Shown: in pieces, positions 10,428 through 18,935 of the stretch
Layout of the letters: the number at the start of each line of letters is the position of its first letter
Numbering within the stretch: position 1 is the stretch's first letter
NCBI GenBank assembly: GCA_946886405.1
Contig: CAMPIO010000003.1
Location: 12,714 to 76,713 of the forward strand
Reading direction: 5' to 3'
From: an uncultured Pseudoxanthomonas sp.
GTDB taxonomy: Bacteria; Pseudomonadota; Gammaproteobacteria; Xanthomonadales; Xanthomonadaceae
DNA: 64,000 nt
Program-made: the position numbers and the translations under genes
The notes under the pieces: model-generated
What the model was told of the DNA's origin: nothing
Database searches by the model: none
The model's input: only the letters and a program-made list of their open reading frames with translations

Positions 10428-11356
10428 TGCGCCTGCTCGTGCTCGGCGCCGGCGGCACCGGCGGCTATTTCGGCGGACGACTCGCGCAGGCCGGTGTCGA
10501 CGTCAGCTTCCTGGTGCGGCCCGCGCGCGCGGCGCTGCTGCGCGAACGCGGGCTGCGCATCCGCAGTCCGCTCGGTGACGCCGACGTCCCGGTGCAGGTC
10601 ATCACGGCGGATACCTTGAGCGAGGCGGCGCCGTTCGATCTGGTGCTGCTGAGCTGCAAGGCCTACGACCTGCACAGCGCGATGGACGCCATAGCCCCGG
10701 CCGTCGACGCCGGTGCGCGCGTGCTGCCGCTGCTCAATGGATTGCGCCACTACGAGGCGCTGGATGCGCGCTTCGGTTTCGGGAATGTCCTCGGTGGCCT
10801 CTGCTTCATCAGCGCTACGCTGGGTGTCGACGGCGAGGTCCTGCATCTCGGCAGGCCGGCGTCGATGACGTTCGGCGAACGCGATGGCCAAGCACCGGAC
10901 GCGCGCCTGCAAGGGCTCGCCGCTGCGTGCGCGCAAGCCGGCATCGATCACCTGCATGCGGGGGATATCGCACAGGCACAGTGGGTGAAGTACAGCTTCC
11001 TCACCGCGTTGGCGGCCGGCACCTGCCTGATGCGCGCGCCGATCGGCACGATCGTGGCGGGCGAGGGCGGCGCGGACTTCATGGCGGCGTTGCATGAAGA
11101 ATGCCTGGCGGTCGCCGCCGCGTCGGGCCAGCCCGTGCCGGCCCCGGCACAGACGTCGGCGCGCGAAACGCTCACCGCCGCCGGCTCGCCGATGAAGGCC
11201 TCGATGCTGCGCGACCTGGAAGCCGGGCAGCGCGTGGAATCCGCGCACATCGTCGGCGACATGGTCCATCGCGCCACGGTGCATGGCATCGCGACGCCTT
11301 GCCTGCGGGCGGCCTGGGTGCATCTGCAGGCGTACGAGGCGCAGCGCACGGACTGA
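10427..11356 (+). CDS. 2-dehydropantoate 2-reductase family protein (PanE/ApbA-like)
   Basis: The 309-residue product begins with a Rossmann NADP motif, GAGGTGGYFGG (about residues 7-17). It continues with LLSCKAYDL, PLLNGLRHYE and a C-terminal helical ketopantoate reductase domain carrying KYSFLTALAAG and SMLRDLEAGQRVE. PanE reduces ketopantoate to pantoate in coenzyme A synthesis, but this family includes paralogues with other 2-oxoacid substrates, so the exact substrate is open. It starts at the ATG that overlaps the yadH stop by one base and is probably co-transcribed with the exporter. Confidence 0.85.
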   Translation: MRLLVLGAGGTGGYFGGRLAQAGVDVSFLVRPARAALLRERGLRIRSPLGDADVPVQVITADTLSEAAPFDLVLLSCKAYDLHSAMDAIAPAVDAGARVLPLLNGLRHYEALDARFGFGNVLGGLCFISATLGVDGEVLHLGRPASMTFGERDGQAPDARLQGLAAACAQAGIDHLHAGDIAQAQWVKYSFLTALAAGTCLMRAPIGTIVAGEGGADFMAALHEECLAVAAASGQPVPAPAQTSARETLTAAGSPMKASMLRDLEAGQRVESAHIVGDMVHRATVHGIATPCLRAAWVHLQAYEAQRTD

Positions 11357-11399
11357 GCGGCGGGTTTCACGCCGTACTGACGGCGCCTGCCTCCATCCT

Positions 11400-11420
11400 G
11401 CGCCACCTTCCCGGTGGCGC
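11400..11420 (+). promoter_or_regulatory. Hairpin in the translation-initiation region of the next gene
   Basis: A perfect 8-bp stem (11400-11407 with 11413-11420) ends 4 bases before the ATG at 11425, in the position where a Shine-Dalgarno sequence should be. No free ribosome-binding site is visible. It may limit initiation, or act as a weak terminator after the panE-like gene. Confidence 0.35.
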
Positions 11421-11424
11421 TGCC

Positions 11425-11940
11425 ATGAAGCACCTGCAGAAACTCTTCCTCGCCGGCCACCTCCTCATCGTGGCCCTGTTCTTCTGCAGCGCGCTGGCCC
11501 TGGTCGTGCTGGCGGGCAGCGAGCTGTGGCACGGCGTCGTACTCGCCGGCAGCGAGGCGGGCCTGCGCGGCCGCTTCGACAACATCCTCGAGAGCATCGG
11601 CATGCTGACCATCGGACTGGTCGCGCTGGAGCTGGCGCAAACGGTGTTCGAGGAAGAAGTGCAGCGCGACGTCAAGGTCAGCGGCCCTACCCGCGTACGC
11701 CGCTACCTGTCGCGCTTCCTGGTGGTCATCGTCATTGCGCTGTCGATCGAAACCCTGGTGGCCACCTTCGAACTGATGCACGAAGACCCGCGTCAGCTGC
11801 CTTACGTCATGGCCATCGGCGGTTCGGCAGCGTTGCTGCTGGTGGCGTGGGGCGTGTTCGTCCACCTCAACCGCAGTGCCGAAGAACTCGAGCCGGAAGC
11901 CATGCAGCAGGCCAAGTCCGAGGACAGCAAGGTGGAGTGA
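11425..11940 (+). CDS. Small inner-membrane protein, four predicted helices
   Basis: The 171-residue protein has hydrophobic helices at about 8-32, 50-75, 95-115 and 130-150, and a charged C-terminal tail rich in Glu and Lys. The layout recalls PsiE-like small membrane proteins, but I do not recognise a specific family and assign no function. The start is the only ATG at a sensible distance before the first helix. It is on the same strand as the panE-like gene, 68 bases downstream, and converges on tatD. Confidence 0.72.
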   Translation: MKHLQKLFLAGHLLIVALFFCSALALVVLAGSELWHGVVLAGSEAGLRGRFDNILESIGMLTIGLVALELAQTVFEEEVQRDVKVSGPTRVRRYLSRFLVVIVIALSIETLVATFELMHEDPRQLPYVMAIGGSAALLLVAWGVFVHLNRSAEELEPEAMQQAKSEDSKVE

Positions 11941-11949
11941 GGGCCGGGC

Positions 11950-12747
11950 TCAGTCTGCTGCCGGCAGTCGGAAGAATGCCCGTGCCGTCGCCGTGGTGAT
12001 GGCCGCCGTGACCTCGATGTCTTCGCCGCGGTCGCGCGCCAGCTCGGCGACGATGTGCGCCAGGTACATCGGCTCGTTGCGGCGGTGCGAGGGCTGCGGC
12101 TTCACCGTGCGCGGCAGCAAGTAGGGCGAATCGGTTTCGATCATCAGCCGGTTCGCCGGGATGTTCTTCACCAGCTCGCGCAGGTGCAGGCCGCGGCGTT
12201 CGTCGCACAGCCAGCCGGTGATGCCGATGTGCCAGTCCTGGTCCAGGCAGTCGAACAGTTCCTTCTTCGTGCCGGTGAAGCAGTGCACCACGGCGGCCCC
12301 CAGCTTGCCGTCGAAGTTCTTCATCATCGCCACGAAGTCGTCGTGCGCGTCGCGCTGGTGCAGGAACAAAGGCTTGCCGGTGTCCATGGCGATCTGCAGC
12401 TGGCGCTCGAAGGCCTTGCGCTGCGCGGGACGCGGCGAGAAATCGCGGAAGTAGTCCAGCCCGCATTCGCCGACCGCCACGACCTGCGGATGTTCGTGCA
12501 ATGCGCGCATCTCGGCATCGCACTCGTCGGTGTACTCGGTGGCGTGGTGCGGGTGCACGCCGGCGGTGGCGAACAGCTCGCCGGGATGCGCCTGCGCCAG
12601 GCGCAGGGCGGTCGGTGAATGCTCGCGGCTGGCGCCGGTGACCACCTGCTGCACCACGCCGGCTTCGCGCGCGCGCTGGAGGACCGCGTTGCGGTCGTGG
12701 TCGAAGCTTTCGTGGGTGAGGTTGGCGCCGATGTCGATCAAGTCCAT
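11950..12747 (-). CDS. tatD: TatD family metal-dependent deoxyribonuclease
   Basis: TatD proteins are metal-dependent TIM-barrel hydrolases with 3'-5' exonuclease activity, linked to DNA repair and fragmentation. The 265-residue product has the family length and its metal and active-site elements: IDIGANLTHE at the N-terminus, GVHPHHATEY (about 66), the metal Glu in AVGECGLDYF (about 95), the His in LFLHQRDAHDDF, HCFTGTK, and the ETDSPYLLP Asp (about 208). The start ATG is 28 bases from a GTAG repeat. It stands between two plus-strand genes and is monocistronic. Confidence 0.95.
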   Translation of the reverse strand: MDLIDIGANLTHESFDHDRNAVLQRAREAGVVQQVVTGASREHSPTALRLAQAHPGELFATAGVHPHHATEYTDECDAEMRALHEHPQVVAVGECGLDYFRDFSPRPAQRKAFERQLQIAMDTGKPLFLHQRDAHDDFVAMMKNFDGKLGAAVVHCFTGTKKELFDCLDQDWHIGITGWLCDERRGLHLRELVKNIPANRLMIETDSPYLLPRTVKPQPSHRRNEPMYLAHIVAELARDRGEDIEVTAAITTATARAFFRLPAAD

Positions 12748-12775
12748 GCCCGTATTTTACCGTCCACCTGCCCAC

Positions 12776-12853
12776 CTGTAGGAGCGCCCTCGGGCGCGAT
12801 GCTCTTCGACAAGGGCCAATCCAAGAGCATCGCGCCCGAGGGCGCTCCTACAG
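12776..12853. repeat. GTAG-type palindromic repeat (REP/BIME-like), copy 1
   Basis: The 31-base arms at 12776-12806 and 12823-12853 are perfect reverse complements around a 16-base loop. They begin CTGTAGGAGCGCCCTCGGGC. The element fills the gap between divergent tatD and hrpB. Nearly the same element recurs at 36758-36838 and 61511-61586. This matches the GTAG-headed REPs known from Stenotrophomonas. Confidence 0.85.
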
Positions 12854-12884
12854 GGATGGGGTCGAAGCTTTATCCTTGCAGCGC

Positions 12885-15371
12885 ATGCCGTCGCCCATCT
12901 TTCCCATCACCCCGCTGCTGCCGGACATCATCCGCAGCCTGTCCGAGCATCCGCGCCTGGTGCTGGAAGCGCCGCCCGGTGCCGGCAAGACCACGCAGGT
13001 GCCGTTGGCGCTGTTGGATGAGCCGTGGTTGCAGGGACGCAAGATCGTAGTGCTGGAACCGCGCCGCGTGGCTGCACGCGCGGCGGCCGGCTTCATGGCG
13101 AAGCAACGGGGCGAAACGGTCGGCGGGACCGTCGGCTACCGCATCCGCTTCGAGAACAGGGTCGGCCCCGATACGCGGATCGAGGTCGTCACCGAAGGCA
13201 TCCTGACCCGGATGATCCAGGACGATCCGATGCTGGAGAGCGTCGGTGCGATCCTGTTCGACGAATTCCACGAACGCCACCTCGCCGGCGACCTCGGCCT
13301 GGCCCTCGCGTTGGACGTACAGGCACAGCTGCGCGACGACCTGCGCCTCGTCGTGATGTCCGCCACGCTCGATGGCGAGAAGCTGGCCCGGTTCCTGGAC
13401 GCGCCACGGCTGAGCAGCGAGGGCCGTGGCTTTCCGGTGCAGATCGCGCACTTTCCCGCGCGCAGGGACGAGACGACCGAGGTGCAGGCGCGCCGCGCGA
13501 TCGAACACGCCGTGCAGGCGCATCCAGGCGACGTGCTGGTCTTCCTCCCCGGGCAGCGCGAGATCGCGCGGGTCGAGACGATGCTGGCCGGCGTGCTGCC
13601 TGACGGTATCGTCGTCCTCGCGCTGCACGGCGAACTGCCGGTGGAGAAGCAGTCCGAAGCGCTGCAGCCCGATCCGCAAGGCCGACGCCGCGTCGTCCTG
13701 GCCACCAACGTTGCCGAGTCGTCGGTGACGTTGCCCGGCGTGCGCGTGGTGATCGACAGCGGACAAGCGCGAGAGCCTTCATACGACCCGAACAGCGGTT
13801 TCTCGCGCCTGGAAGTGACGACCATCTCGCAGGCGTCCGCCGACCAGCGTGCCGGTCGCGCGGGCCGCGTGGCCGATGGCTGGGCGTATCGCCTGTGGCC
13901 GCAGTCGCAGCGGCTCGATCCGCAGCGACGGCCGGAGATCGCGCTGGTCGAACTCGGTGCCCTTGCCCTGGAACTGGCGGCCTGGGGCAGCGACGATCTG
14001 CGCTTCGTCGATGCGCCGCCGCCGGGCGCGATGAACGCCGCGCGCGACCTGCTGCGCCGGCTGGGCGCGCTCACCGCATCGCATGCGATCACACCGCTCG
14101 GCAAGCGCATGCTCGCGCTCGGCACGCATCCCCGGCTCGCGGCGATGCTGTTGTCAGCGGGCGAGGGCGAAGACCGCGCGCTGGCCTGCGATCTCGCTGC
14201 GCTCGTCGAAGCGCGCGACCCACTGCGCATGGGAGGCGATGCGCTGGCCGCGCGCTGGCGGGCGCTGGCGGCCTTCCGCAGCGGACGCGCACCGCAGGAG
14301 GCGAACCGTTCCGGCCTGGCCGCCATCGACGCGGCCGCGAAACAGTGGCGGCGCCGTGTCCATGAAAGCGCATTGCCGCCGGCTTCGGTGGAAGCGCACC
14401 GGCTAGGCGACGTGCTGATGCACGCCTTCCCGGACCGCATCGGCTTCCAACATCCGCAGGACGCGCGCCGCTACCTGCTGGCGAATGGGCGCAGTGCGCG
14501 GTTGTTCGACGACAGCGCGCTCATCGGCGAGCCGTGGATCGTGGTCAGCGAGTTGCGCCATGACGCGCGCGATGCGCTCGTGCAACGCGCAGCACCGCTG
14601 GACGAACGGCGTCTGCGGCAGGATTTCGCCGACCGCTTCGTCACCGCGGATACTGTCCGCTGGGATGCGTCCCGGCGCGCGCTGTCGGCGCAGCGCGAAT
14701 CCCGTTTCGACCAGATCGTCTTCGATGCCCGGCCTGCCGGCCGCGTCGACCCGGCAATGGCCGCCCAGGCGCTGACCGATGCCGTCCGCGACCTCGGCCT
14801 GGACGCACTATCGTGGCCCGAGTCGCTGCAGCAGTGGCGCGAACGCGTGCGCTGCCTGCGCGAGTGGATGCCGGACCTCGGCCTGCCCGACCTGTCGGAC
14901 GACGCGCTGATGGCGACGCTCGACGACTGGCTGACACCCGCGTTCGCCGGCAAGACCCGACTGGACGCGCTGGGTGAGGACGAGCTGGCGACTGCGCTGA
15001 AGTCCGGCATGGACTGGTCGCTTCGCCAGCGCATCGATCAGCTGGCGCCGACCCGCATCACCGTGCCGTCCGGCATGGAGCGCCGCATCGAGTACGCGCA
15101 TGGCCAGCCGCCGGTGCTGGCGGTGAAGCTGCAGGAGCTGTTCGGTCTGGCGGATACACCGCGCGTGGCCGATGGCCGCGTGCCGCTGTTGCTGCACCTG
15201 TTGTCGCCCGGCGGCAAGCCGCTGCAGGTGACCGCCGACCTGCGCAACTTCTGGAATTCCACCTATGCCGAGGTGAGGAAGGAAATGAAGGGACGCTACC
15301 CGAGGCATCCGTGGCCCGACGACCCTTGGAGCGCGCAGGCAACCCACCGCGCGAAACCGCGCGGCACGTAG
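12885..15371 (+). CDS. hrpB: ATP-dependent helicase HrpB
   Basis: HrpB is a DExH-box helicase of uncertain cellular role. The 828-residue product has motif I GAGKTTQ (about 29), DEFHER (about 125), SATLDG (about 160), VLVFLPGQREI and QRAGRAGR in the second RecA domain, and the HA2 and HrpB-specific C-terminal domains. The C-terminal end contains RYPRHPWPDDP, the usual HrpB tail. I start at ATG 12885; an in-frame TTG three codons earlier is possible. The gene follows a GTAG repeat by 31 bases. Confidence 0.95.
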   Translation: MPSPIFPITPLLPDIIRSLSEHPRLVLEAPPGAGKTTQVPLALLDEPWLQGRKIVVLEPRRVAARAAAGFMAKQRGETVGGTVGYRIRFENRVGPDTRIEVVTEGILTRMIQDDPMLESVGAILFDEFHERHLAGDLGLALALDVQAQLRDDLRLVVMSATLDGEKLARFLDAPRLSSEGRGFPVQIAHFPARRDETTEVQARRAIEHAVQAHPGDVLVFLPGQREIARVETMLAGVLPDGIVVLALHGELPVEKQSEALQPDPQGRRRVVLATNVAESSVTLPGVRVVIDSGQAREPSYDPNSGFSRLEVTTISQASADQRAGRAGRVADGWAYRLWPQSQRLDPQRRPEIALVELGALALELAAWGSDDLRFVDAPPPGAMNAARDLLRRLGALTASHAITPLGKRMLALGTHPRLAAMLLSAGEGEDRALACDLAALVEARDPLRMGGDALAARWRALAAFRSGRAPQEANRSGLAAIDAAAKQWRRRVHESALPPASVEAHRLGDVLMHAFPDRIGFQHPQDARRYLLANGRSARLFDDSALIGEPWIVVSELRHDARDALVQRAAPLDERRLRQDFADRFVTADTVRWDASRRALSAQRESRFDQIVFDARPAGRVDPAMAAQALTDAVRDLGLDALSWPESLQQWRERVRCLREWMPDLGLPDLSDDALMATLDDWLTPAFAGKTRLDALGEDELATALKSGMDWSLRQRIDQLAPTRITVPSGMERRIEYAHGQPPVLAVKLQELFGLADTPRVADGRVPLLLHLLSPGGKPLQVTADLRNFWNSTYAEVRKEMKGRYPRHPWPDDPWSAQATHRAKPRGT

Positions 15372-15566
15372 CGTGCGCCATGCACACGACCCGCGGAGCG
15401 GATTCGAGCAACCGTGTCTGTCGGCATGAGGCGGGGCTTCATCCGGTCGTGCGCACAGCGCACGCCACGTTCAGCCTGCGGCCAGCGCCGGGCGGCGGAA
15501 CTAACACCGCGTAAACACCACCGGACGGACACTGGCGTTCTACCCACTTCTTTCAGGGAAGGCCCC

Positions 15567-15947
15567 ATGAGCAAGCTCACCACCATCACCGACCGCGCAC
15601 TCGAACTGGCCAGTCAGGCCGGTACCAGCCTCAAGCATGCGGTTCCGAGCGCCGACAAGCTGCTGCAGACGGGCGCCGCGCTGGGCGTGGCGAAGACCGG
15701 CGGCAGGCTGGCGGTGAATTTCGTACGCCGCAATCCGGCGGTCGCCGTCGCCACCGGTATCGGCGTGGGCCTGCTGGCGCTGGTCGCTTACCGCAAGCGC
15801 AAGCAGGACCAGGCGAACGGCCCGATCGAAGGCAAGTCGCGTCGCGTGGAAGCGCGCAAGGTCAATGGCTCGGCCAAGACGTCCACCGCGCGCAAGACCG
15901 GTACGCCGCGCAAACCGCGCAGCACCACGCGTTCCGCCGAGAGCTGA
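15567..15947 (+). CDS. Small membrane protein with basic C-terminal tail
   Basis: The 126-residue product starts at an ATG preceded by CAGGGAAGG; earlier in-frame starts would add an unlikely basic extension. It has an amphipathic N-terminal region, one hydrophobic segment (about 55-70, AVAVATGIGVGLLALVAYRK), and a Lys/Arg/Ser/Thr-rich tail of about 50 residues. The layout resembles small helix-anchored YqjD/DUF883-like proteins, but I do not see enough to assign a family. The 195 bases upstream contain no gene. Confidence 0.7.
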   Translation: MSKLTTITDRALELASQAGTSLKHAVPSADKLLQTGAALGVAKTGGRLAVNFVRRNPAVAVATGIGVGLLALVAYRKRKQDQANGPIEGKSRRVEARKVNGSAKTSTARKTGTPRKPRSTTRSAES

Positions 15948-15965
15948 TGGGGTACGGCGCCCACG

Positions 15966-16502
15966 TCAAACGGGGCGCCACGCACCGGGCGCCAAGTCCT
16001 CCAGGTAAGTGTCGCCCATCGCGGCACGGACCAGCCGCAACGTGGGCAGGCCGACAGCCGCCGTCATGCGCCGGACCTGACGGTTGCGACCTTCGGTGAT
16101 CGTCACCGACAACCAAGCGTCAGGCACCGATTTGCGGAAGCGGACCGGTGGGTCGCGTGGCCACAGGGCCGGTGCGGGATCCAGCCTTTCCACCCGTGCA
16201 GGCCGCGTCGGCCCATCGTTCAACACCACGCCGCGTCGCAGCGCATCCAGCTGCTCGTCTGTCGGCGCGCCTTCCACCTGTACCCAATAGGTCTTCGGTT
16301 GCTTGTGGCGCGGATCGGTCAACCGGTTCGCCAGCGTGCCGTCATCGGTGAGCAGCAACAGGCCTTCGCTGTCGTAGTCGAGCCGGCCCGCCGCGTACAC
16401 GCGCGGCGGCAGGCCGAACTCGGCCAGCGTCCGCCGCGGCGGATCGCTGCGGTCGGTGAACTGGCAGAGCACGTTGAAGGGCTTGTTGAACGCGATCAGC
16501 AC
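15966..16502 (-). CDS. rluE: 23S rRNA pseudouridine synthase, RluE type
   Basis: This 178-residue enzyme isomerises a uridine in 23S rRNA (U2457 in E. coli). It lacks the S4 domain of the larger RsuA relatives, as RluE does. The catalytic Asp lies in [14 protein letters not shown] (about residue 42). RNA-contact segments [10 protein letters not shown] and [12 protein letters not shown] are present. The frame starts at GTG (16500-16502), placing the conserved [11 protein letters not shown] at the extreme N-terminus with a GGAAAG site upstream. It converges on the preceding small membrane protein gene. Confidence 0.9.
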   Translation of the reverse strand: MLIAFNKPFNVLCQFTDRSDPPRRTLAEFGLPPRVYAAGRLDYDSEGLLLLTDDGTLANRLTDPRHKQPKTYWVQVEGAPTDEQLDALRRGVVLNDGPTRPARVERLDPAPALWPRDPPVRFRKSVPDAWLSVTITEGRNRQVRRMTAAVGLPTLRLVRAAMGDTYLEDLAPGAWRPV

Positions 16503-16575
16503 GCGGGGCTTTCCGGAAGGAGGACAGGACGCATTGCAACGTCATCGGCATGCCGCGTCCAGCGCGCGATCACCA

Positions 16576-17157
16576 TCAAGCCTCCGGTGGCGTCTCCGGG
16601 TCCGGGTCGGCCGCCGCCGTGGTCCTGGCTCTTCCGCGCGCCATCGCCTCGAACACGCCATCGCGGCGCACCCAGGCATGATGCAGCGCGGCGGCCATGT
16701 GCAGCAGGATCAAGGCGAACAGCGCATAGCCCACCCATCCATGCGCCTGCCGCAACAGGCTGTACAGCACGGGGTCGTGCGGCAGGATCGGCGGCAGCGC
16801 GAACGACGATGTCATGCGCACCGGATAGCCGCCGGCCGACAGCATCGCCCAGCCCAACAGCGGCATCGCCAGCATGGCCGCGTACAGCGCGACGTGCGAG
16901 GCCCTGGCCGCAAGCGCCTGCATGCGCGGCAGTGACGCGGGCAGCGGCGGTGGCGGATGACGCCAGCGGTGCAGCAAGCGGATCACTGCCAATACGAGCA
17001 GCGTGATGCCCAATGGCCGGTGCAGGTCGATCAGCACCGGGCGCAGCGTCAGCGAGGCGACCATACCCACGCCGACGAACAGCATCGCCAGGATCAGCAC
17101 GGCCATGCCCCAGTGCAGCACGCGGGCGAACGCATCGAAGTGGCCGTGGCGGTTCAC
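16576..17157 (-). CDS. Cytochrome b561 family protein
   Basis: The 193-residue, four-helix membrane protein has paired haem-ligand histidines: FARVLHWG in helix 1, DLHRPLG before helix 2, SHVALY in helix 3, and QAHGWVGYALFALILLHM in helix 4. Bacterial b561 proteins move electrons from quinol to partner proteins. The start is GTG 17157, preceded by an excellent AAGGAGGTG site and overlapping the stop of the peroxidase gene (GTGA). The coupling suggests it feeds electrons to that peroxidase. It lies in the operon controlled by the ECF-type promoter at 18294-18320. Confidence 0.9.
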   Translation of the reverse strand: MNRHGHFDAFARVLHWGMAVLILAMLFVGVGMVASLTLRPVLIDLHRPLGITLLVLAVIRLLHRWRHPPPPLPASLPRMQALAARASHVALYAAMLAMPLLGWAMLSAGGYPVRMTSSFALPPILPHDPVLYSLLRQAHGWVGYALFALILLHMAAALHHAWVRRDGVFEAMARGRARTTAAADPDPETPPEA

Positions 17158-18263
17158 GGTTTCACCTCCTTGCCCTTCGAATCGGCGGGCTTGGCGATGT
17201 CGCCACGTGCGGTCTCGCGCTCGCGCCGGTTGAACGAGACGCTGTAGGCGGCGGCGCGTGCGGCCAGGATGGGGTCGTCGGACAGCGCGACGCCGTCCGG
17301 CACCACGGTGGGATCGTAGTTCACGTCCCGGCACGTGCCCGTGGCCTGCGCCTCGCTGCGCTCCAGCACCAGCGTGCCGGCGACGTGTCGTGGTCGAGAC
17401 GCGGGCCAGGGCTGCGACGGATCATCCACCGGATCGCCGGCCGCCGCTTCGGTCACCACCAGGTCCCAGCGCAGCGGGCCCCGGGCCAGCCTGTCCCGAA
17501 GTTCGCGTTGCAGATGGTCCGCTTCGGCCTGCTGGCGCGCCGTGTCGGCGAGCGGTTCGAACGCGGCCTGCGGCTGCATGGACCACCGCACGAACCGCGC
17601 GCGGCCGTGCGCATCGATGAAGCGGAAGGTGTTCACGCCGTTGTACTCGGTACTCGCCCAGCTGCTGGACCACGGCGCGGATTTCGCCCAGGCCTGGAAG
17701 CGGGCGGCTTCCGGATACTGTTCGAGGAAGGCGGCCATCTTTGCCGGATCGGGCTTGCCGGTGGTCGGGTCGGGTCGCGAGGCCAGCATCTGTGCATGGA
17801 AGCCGGCCGGCGTGGCGACGGCGAAGAACGGGAAGCTGTTCATCGCCATCCGCCACTCCTGTCCGTCATCGGTCCGCATCGACAACGCCAGACTGCGCAC
17901 GCGCGCCTGTGCCTCGGGACCGAAAGGATCGCCGCCACCGATCGACAGGCGTCCCTGCACTGGCGTGCGCGGCTGCCGGAACACCCGTGCACGCGACAGC
18001 GTGGCCGCCTCTTCGCTCGGCTCGAAGTAACCGGCCACGCAGAGGCCCCTGCTGTGCGCGCGCCGGAAGCCGGGGAAGGGCTTGCCGTTCTCGATATCGT
18101 CCACCAGGCGCGGAGCGGTGAGTCGCCCGGCCGGCCCGATCCAACCCGCGACCCAGGCGAAGGCCAGCGACAGGCCCAGCACCAGGCAGGCGATGGTGGC
18201 CCAGGCGCGCCAGGGGCGGGGCAGCGGCGAGGGCGGTGATGGATCGTCGGGAAGGGGCGGCAT
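17154..18263 (-). CDS. Catalase-related peroxidase, membrane-anchored (SrpA-like)
   Basis: The 369-residue product has a short proline-rich cytoplasmic N-terminus, one transmembrane segment (about 20-45), and a small catalase-fold haem domain. Family signatures are the distal His in RRAHSRGLCVAGYF (about 74), EYNGVNTFRFIDAHGRARFVRW (Phe/Asn region) and RAAAYSVSFNRRE near the C-terminus, whose Tyr is the probable proximal haem ligand. Such proteins act as peroxidases more than catalases. I start at ATG 18263; longer frames run into the promoter region. It overlaps the b561 gene by 4 bases and is divergent from the ECF sigma gene. Confidence 0.88.
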   Translation of the reverse strand: MPPLPDDPSPPSPLPRPWRAWATIACLVLGLSLAFAWVAGWIGPAGRLTAPRLVDDIENGKPFPGFRRAHSRGLCVAGYFEPSEEAATLSRARVFRQPRTPVQGRLSIGGGDPFGPEAQARVRSLALSMRTDDGQEWRMAMNSFPFFAVATPAGFHAQMLASRPDPTTGKPDPAKMAAFLEQYPEAARFQAWAKSAPWSSSWASTEYNGVNTFRFIDAHGRARFVRWSMQPQAAFEPLADTARQQAEADHLQRELRDRLARGPLRWDLVVTEAAAGDPVDDPSQPWPASRPRHVAGTLVLERSEAQATGTCRDVNYDPTVVPDGVALSDDPILAARAAAYSVSFNRRERETARGDIAKPADSKGKEVKP

Positions 18264-18293
18264 TGACGGCGTCCTGTTCGTGGAATGTCCGTG

Positions 18294-18320
18294 TGACGCC
18301 CGGGTGCCGGATTTATTCCC
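18294..18320 (-). promoter_or_regulatory. ECF-type promoter of the peroxidase/cytochrome b561 operon
   Basis: Read on the minus strand: GGGAATAAAT (-35, 18320-18311), then CGTCA (-10, 18298-18294). GGAAT and GTCA are separated by 17 bases. The same motif pair with the same spacing faces the sigma gene on the other strand. The predicted transcript start is about 20-25 bases before ATG 18263. Confidence 0.72.
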
Positions 18321-18356
18321 CGCGCCGGTCCGGTCCGTACCGATCACCTCGCGAAC

Positions 18357-18383
18357 GGGAATAATCCAGACGTTGGTGCGTCC
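18357..18383 (+). promoter_or_regulatory. ECF-type promoter of the sigma/anti-sigma operon (autoregulation)
   Basis: GGGAATAA (-35, 18357-18364) and CGTCC (-10, 18379-18383) have 17 bases between GGAAT and GTCC. The shared GGGAATAA/CGTC signature with the divergent promoter implies that the sigma factor transcribes both its own operon and the peroxidase operon. Confidence 0.72.
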
Positions 18384-18410
18384 TACCTCCATTCCCGACA
18401 TGACCGGCCC

Positions 18411-18935
18411 ATGCCCGCCAGACCGCCCGCCCTGGATGACGAGACCCTGCACGCGCTGATCCCGCGCCTGCGCCGGTTCGCGCGCTCGTTGGCGTCCGAT
18501 GCGGCGGCCGCCGATGATCTGGTCCAGACCACGCTGGAGCGCGCGCTGACGCGGGGCGCCGACGTGCGTGACCCGGCGGCGTTGCAGGCCTGGCTGTTCT
18601 CGGTGCTGTACCGCGCCTTCGTCGACGAACATCGGCGCGCGGCACGCTGGAAGCGTGTCGCGCGGCTGTTCTCGGCCGAGGACGAGGCCTCGCCGCCCAC
18701 GCCCGACCGGGTGTTCGACGCACGCAGCTCCTTGGCGGGTTTTGCCTGCCTCACGCCCGAGCAGCGTGCGCTGTTGATGCTGGTGAGCGTGGAAGGGCTG
18801 GCCTACCGCGAGGCCGCCGACGCGCTGGGCATCCCGGTGGGCACGGTGATGTCGAGGTTGTCGCGCGCGCGCCAGGCGCTGCGCGCGATGCAGGAGGAAA
18901 CGCTGCCCACGCCTGCCCTGAAGGCCTTGCGATGA
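18411..18935 (+). CDS. ECF-family RNA polymerase sigma factor
   Basis: The 174-residue sigma-70 family protein has only regions 2 and 4. Region 2 (about 15-80) includes ADDLVQTTLERAL and the AWLFSVLYRAFVDEHRR segment that binds the -10 element. Region 4 (about 110-165) includes LTPEQRALLMLVSVEGLAYREAADALGIPVGTVMSRLSRAR, the -35-binding helix-turn-helix. Its ATG has no clear Shine-Dalgarno and lies about 20 bases after the predicted transcript start. The ATGA overlap with the next gene marks a sigma/anti-sigma pair. The inducing stress is unknown; the linked peroxidase suggests an oxidant. Confidence 0.95.
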   Translation: MPARPPALDDETLHALIPRLRRFARSLASDAAAADDLVQTTLERALTRGADVRDPAALQAWLFSVLYRAFVDEHRRAARWKRVARLFSAEDEASPPTPDRVFDARSSLAGFACLTPEQRALLMLVSVEGLAYREAADALGIPVGTVMSRLSRARQALRAMQEETLPTPALKALR

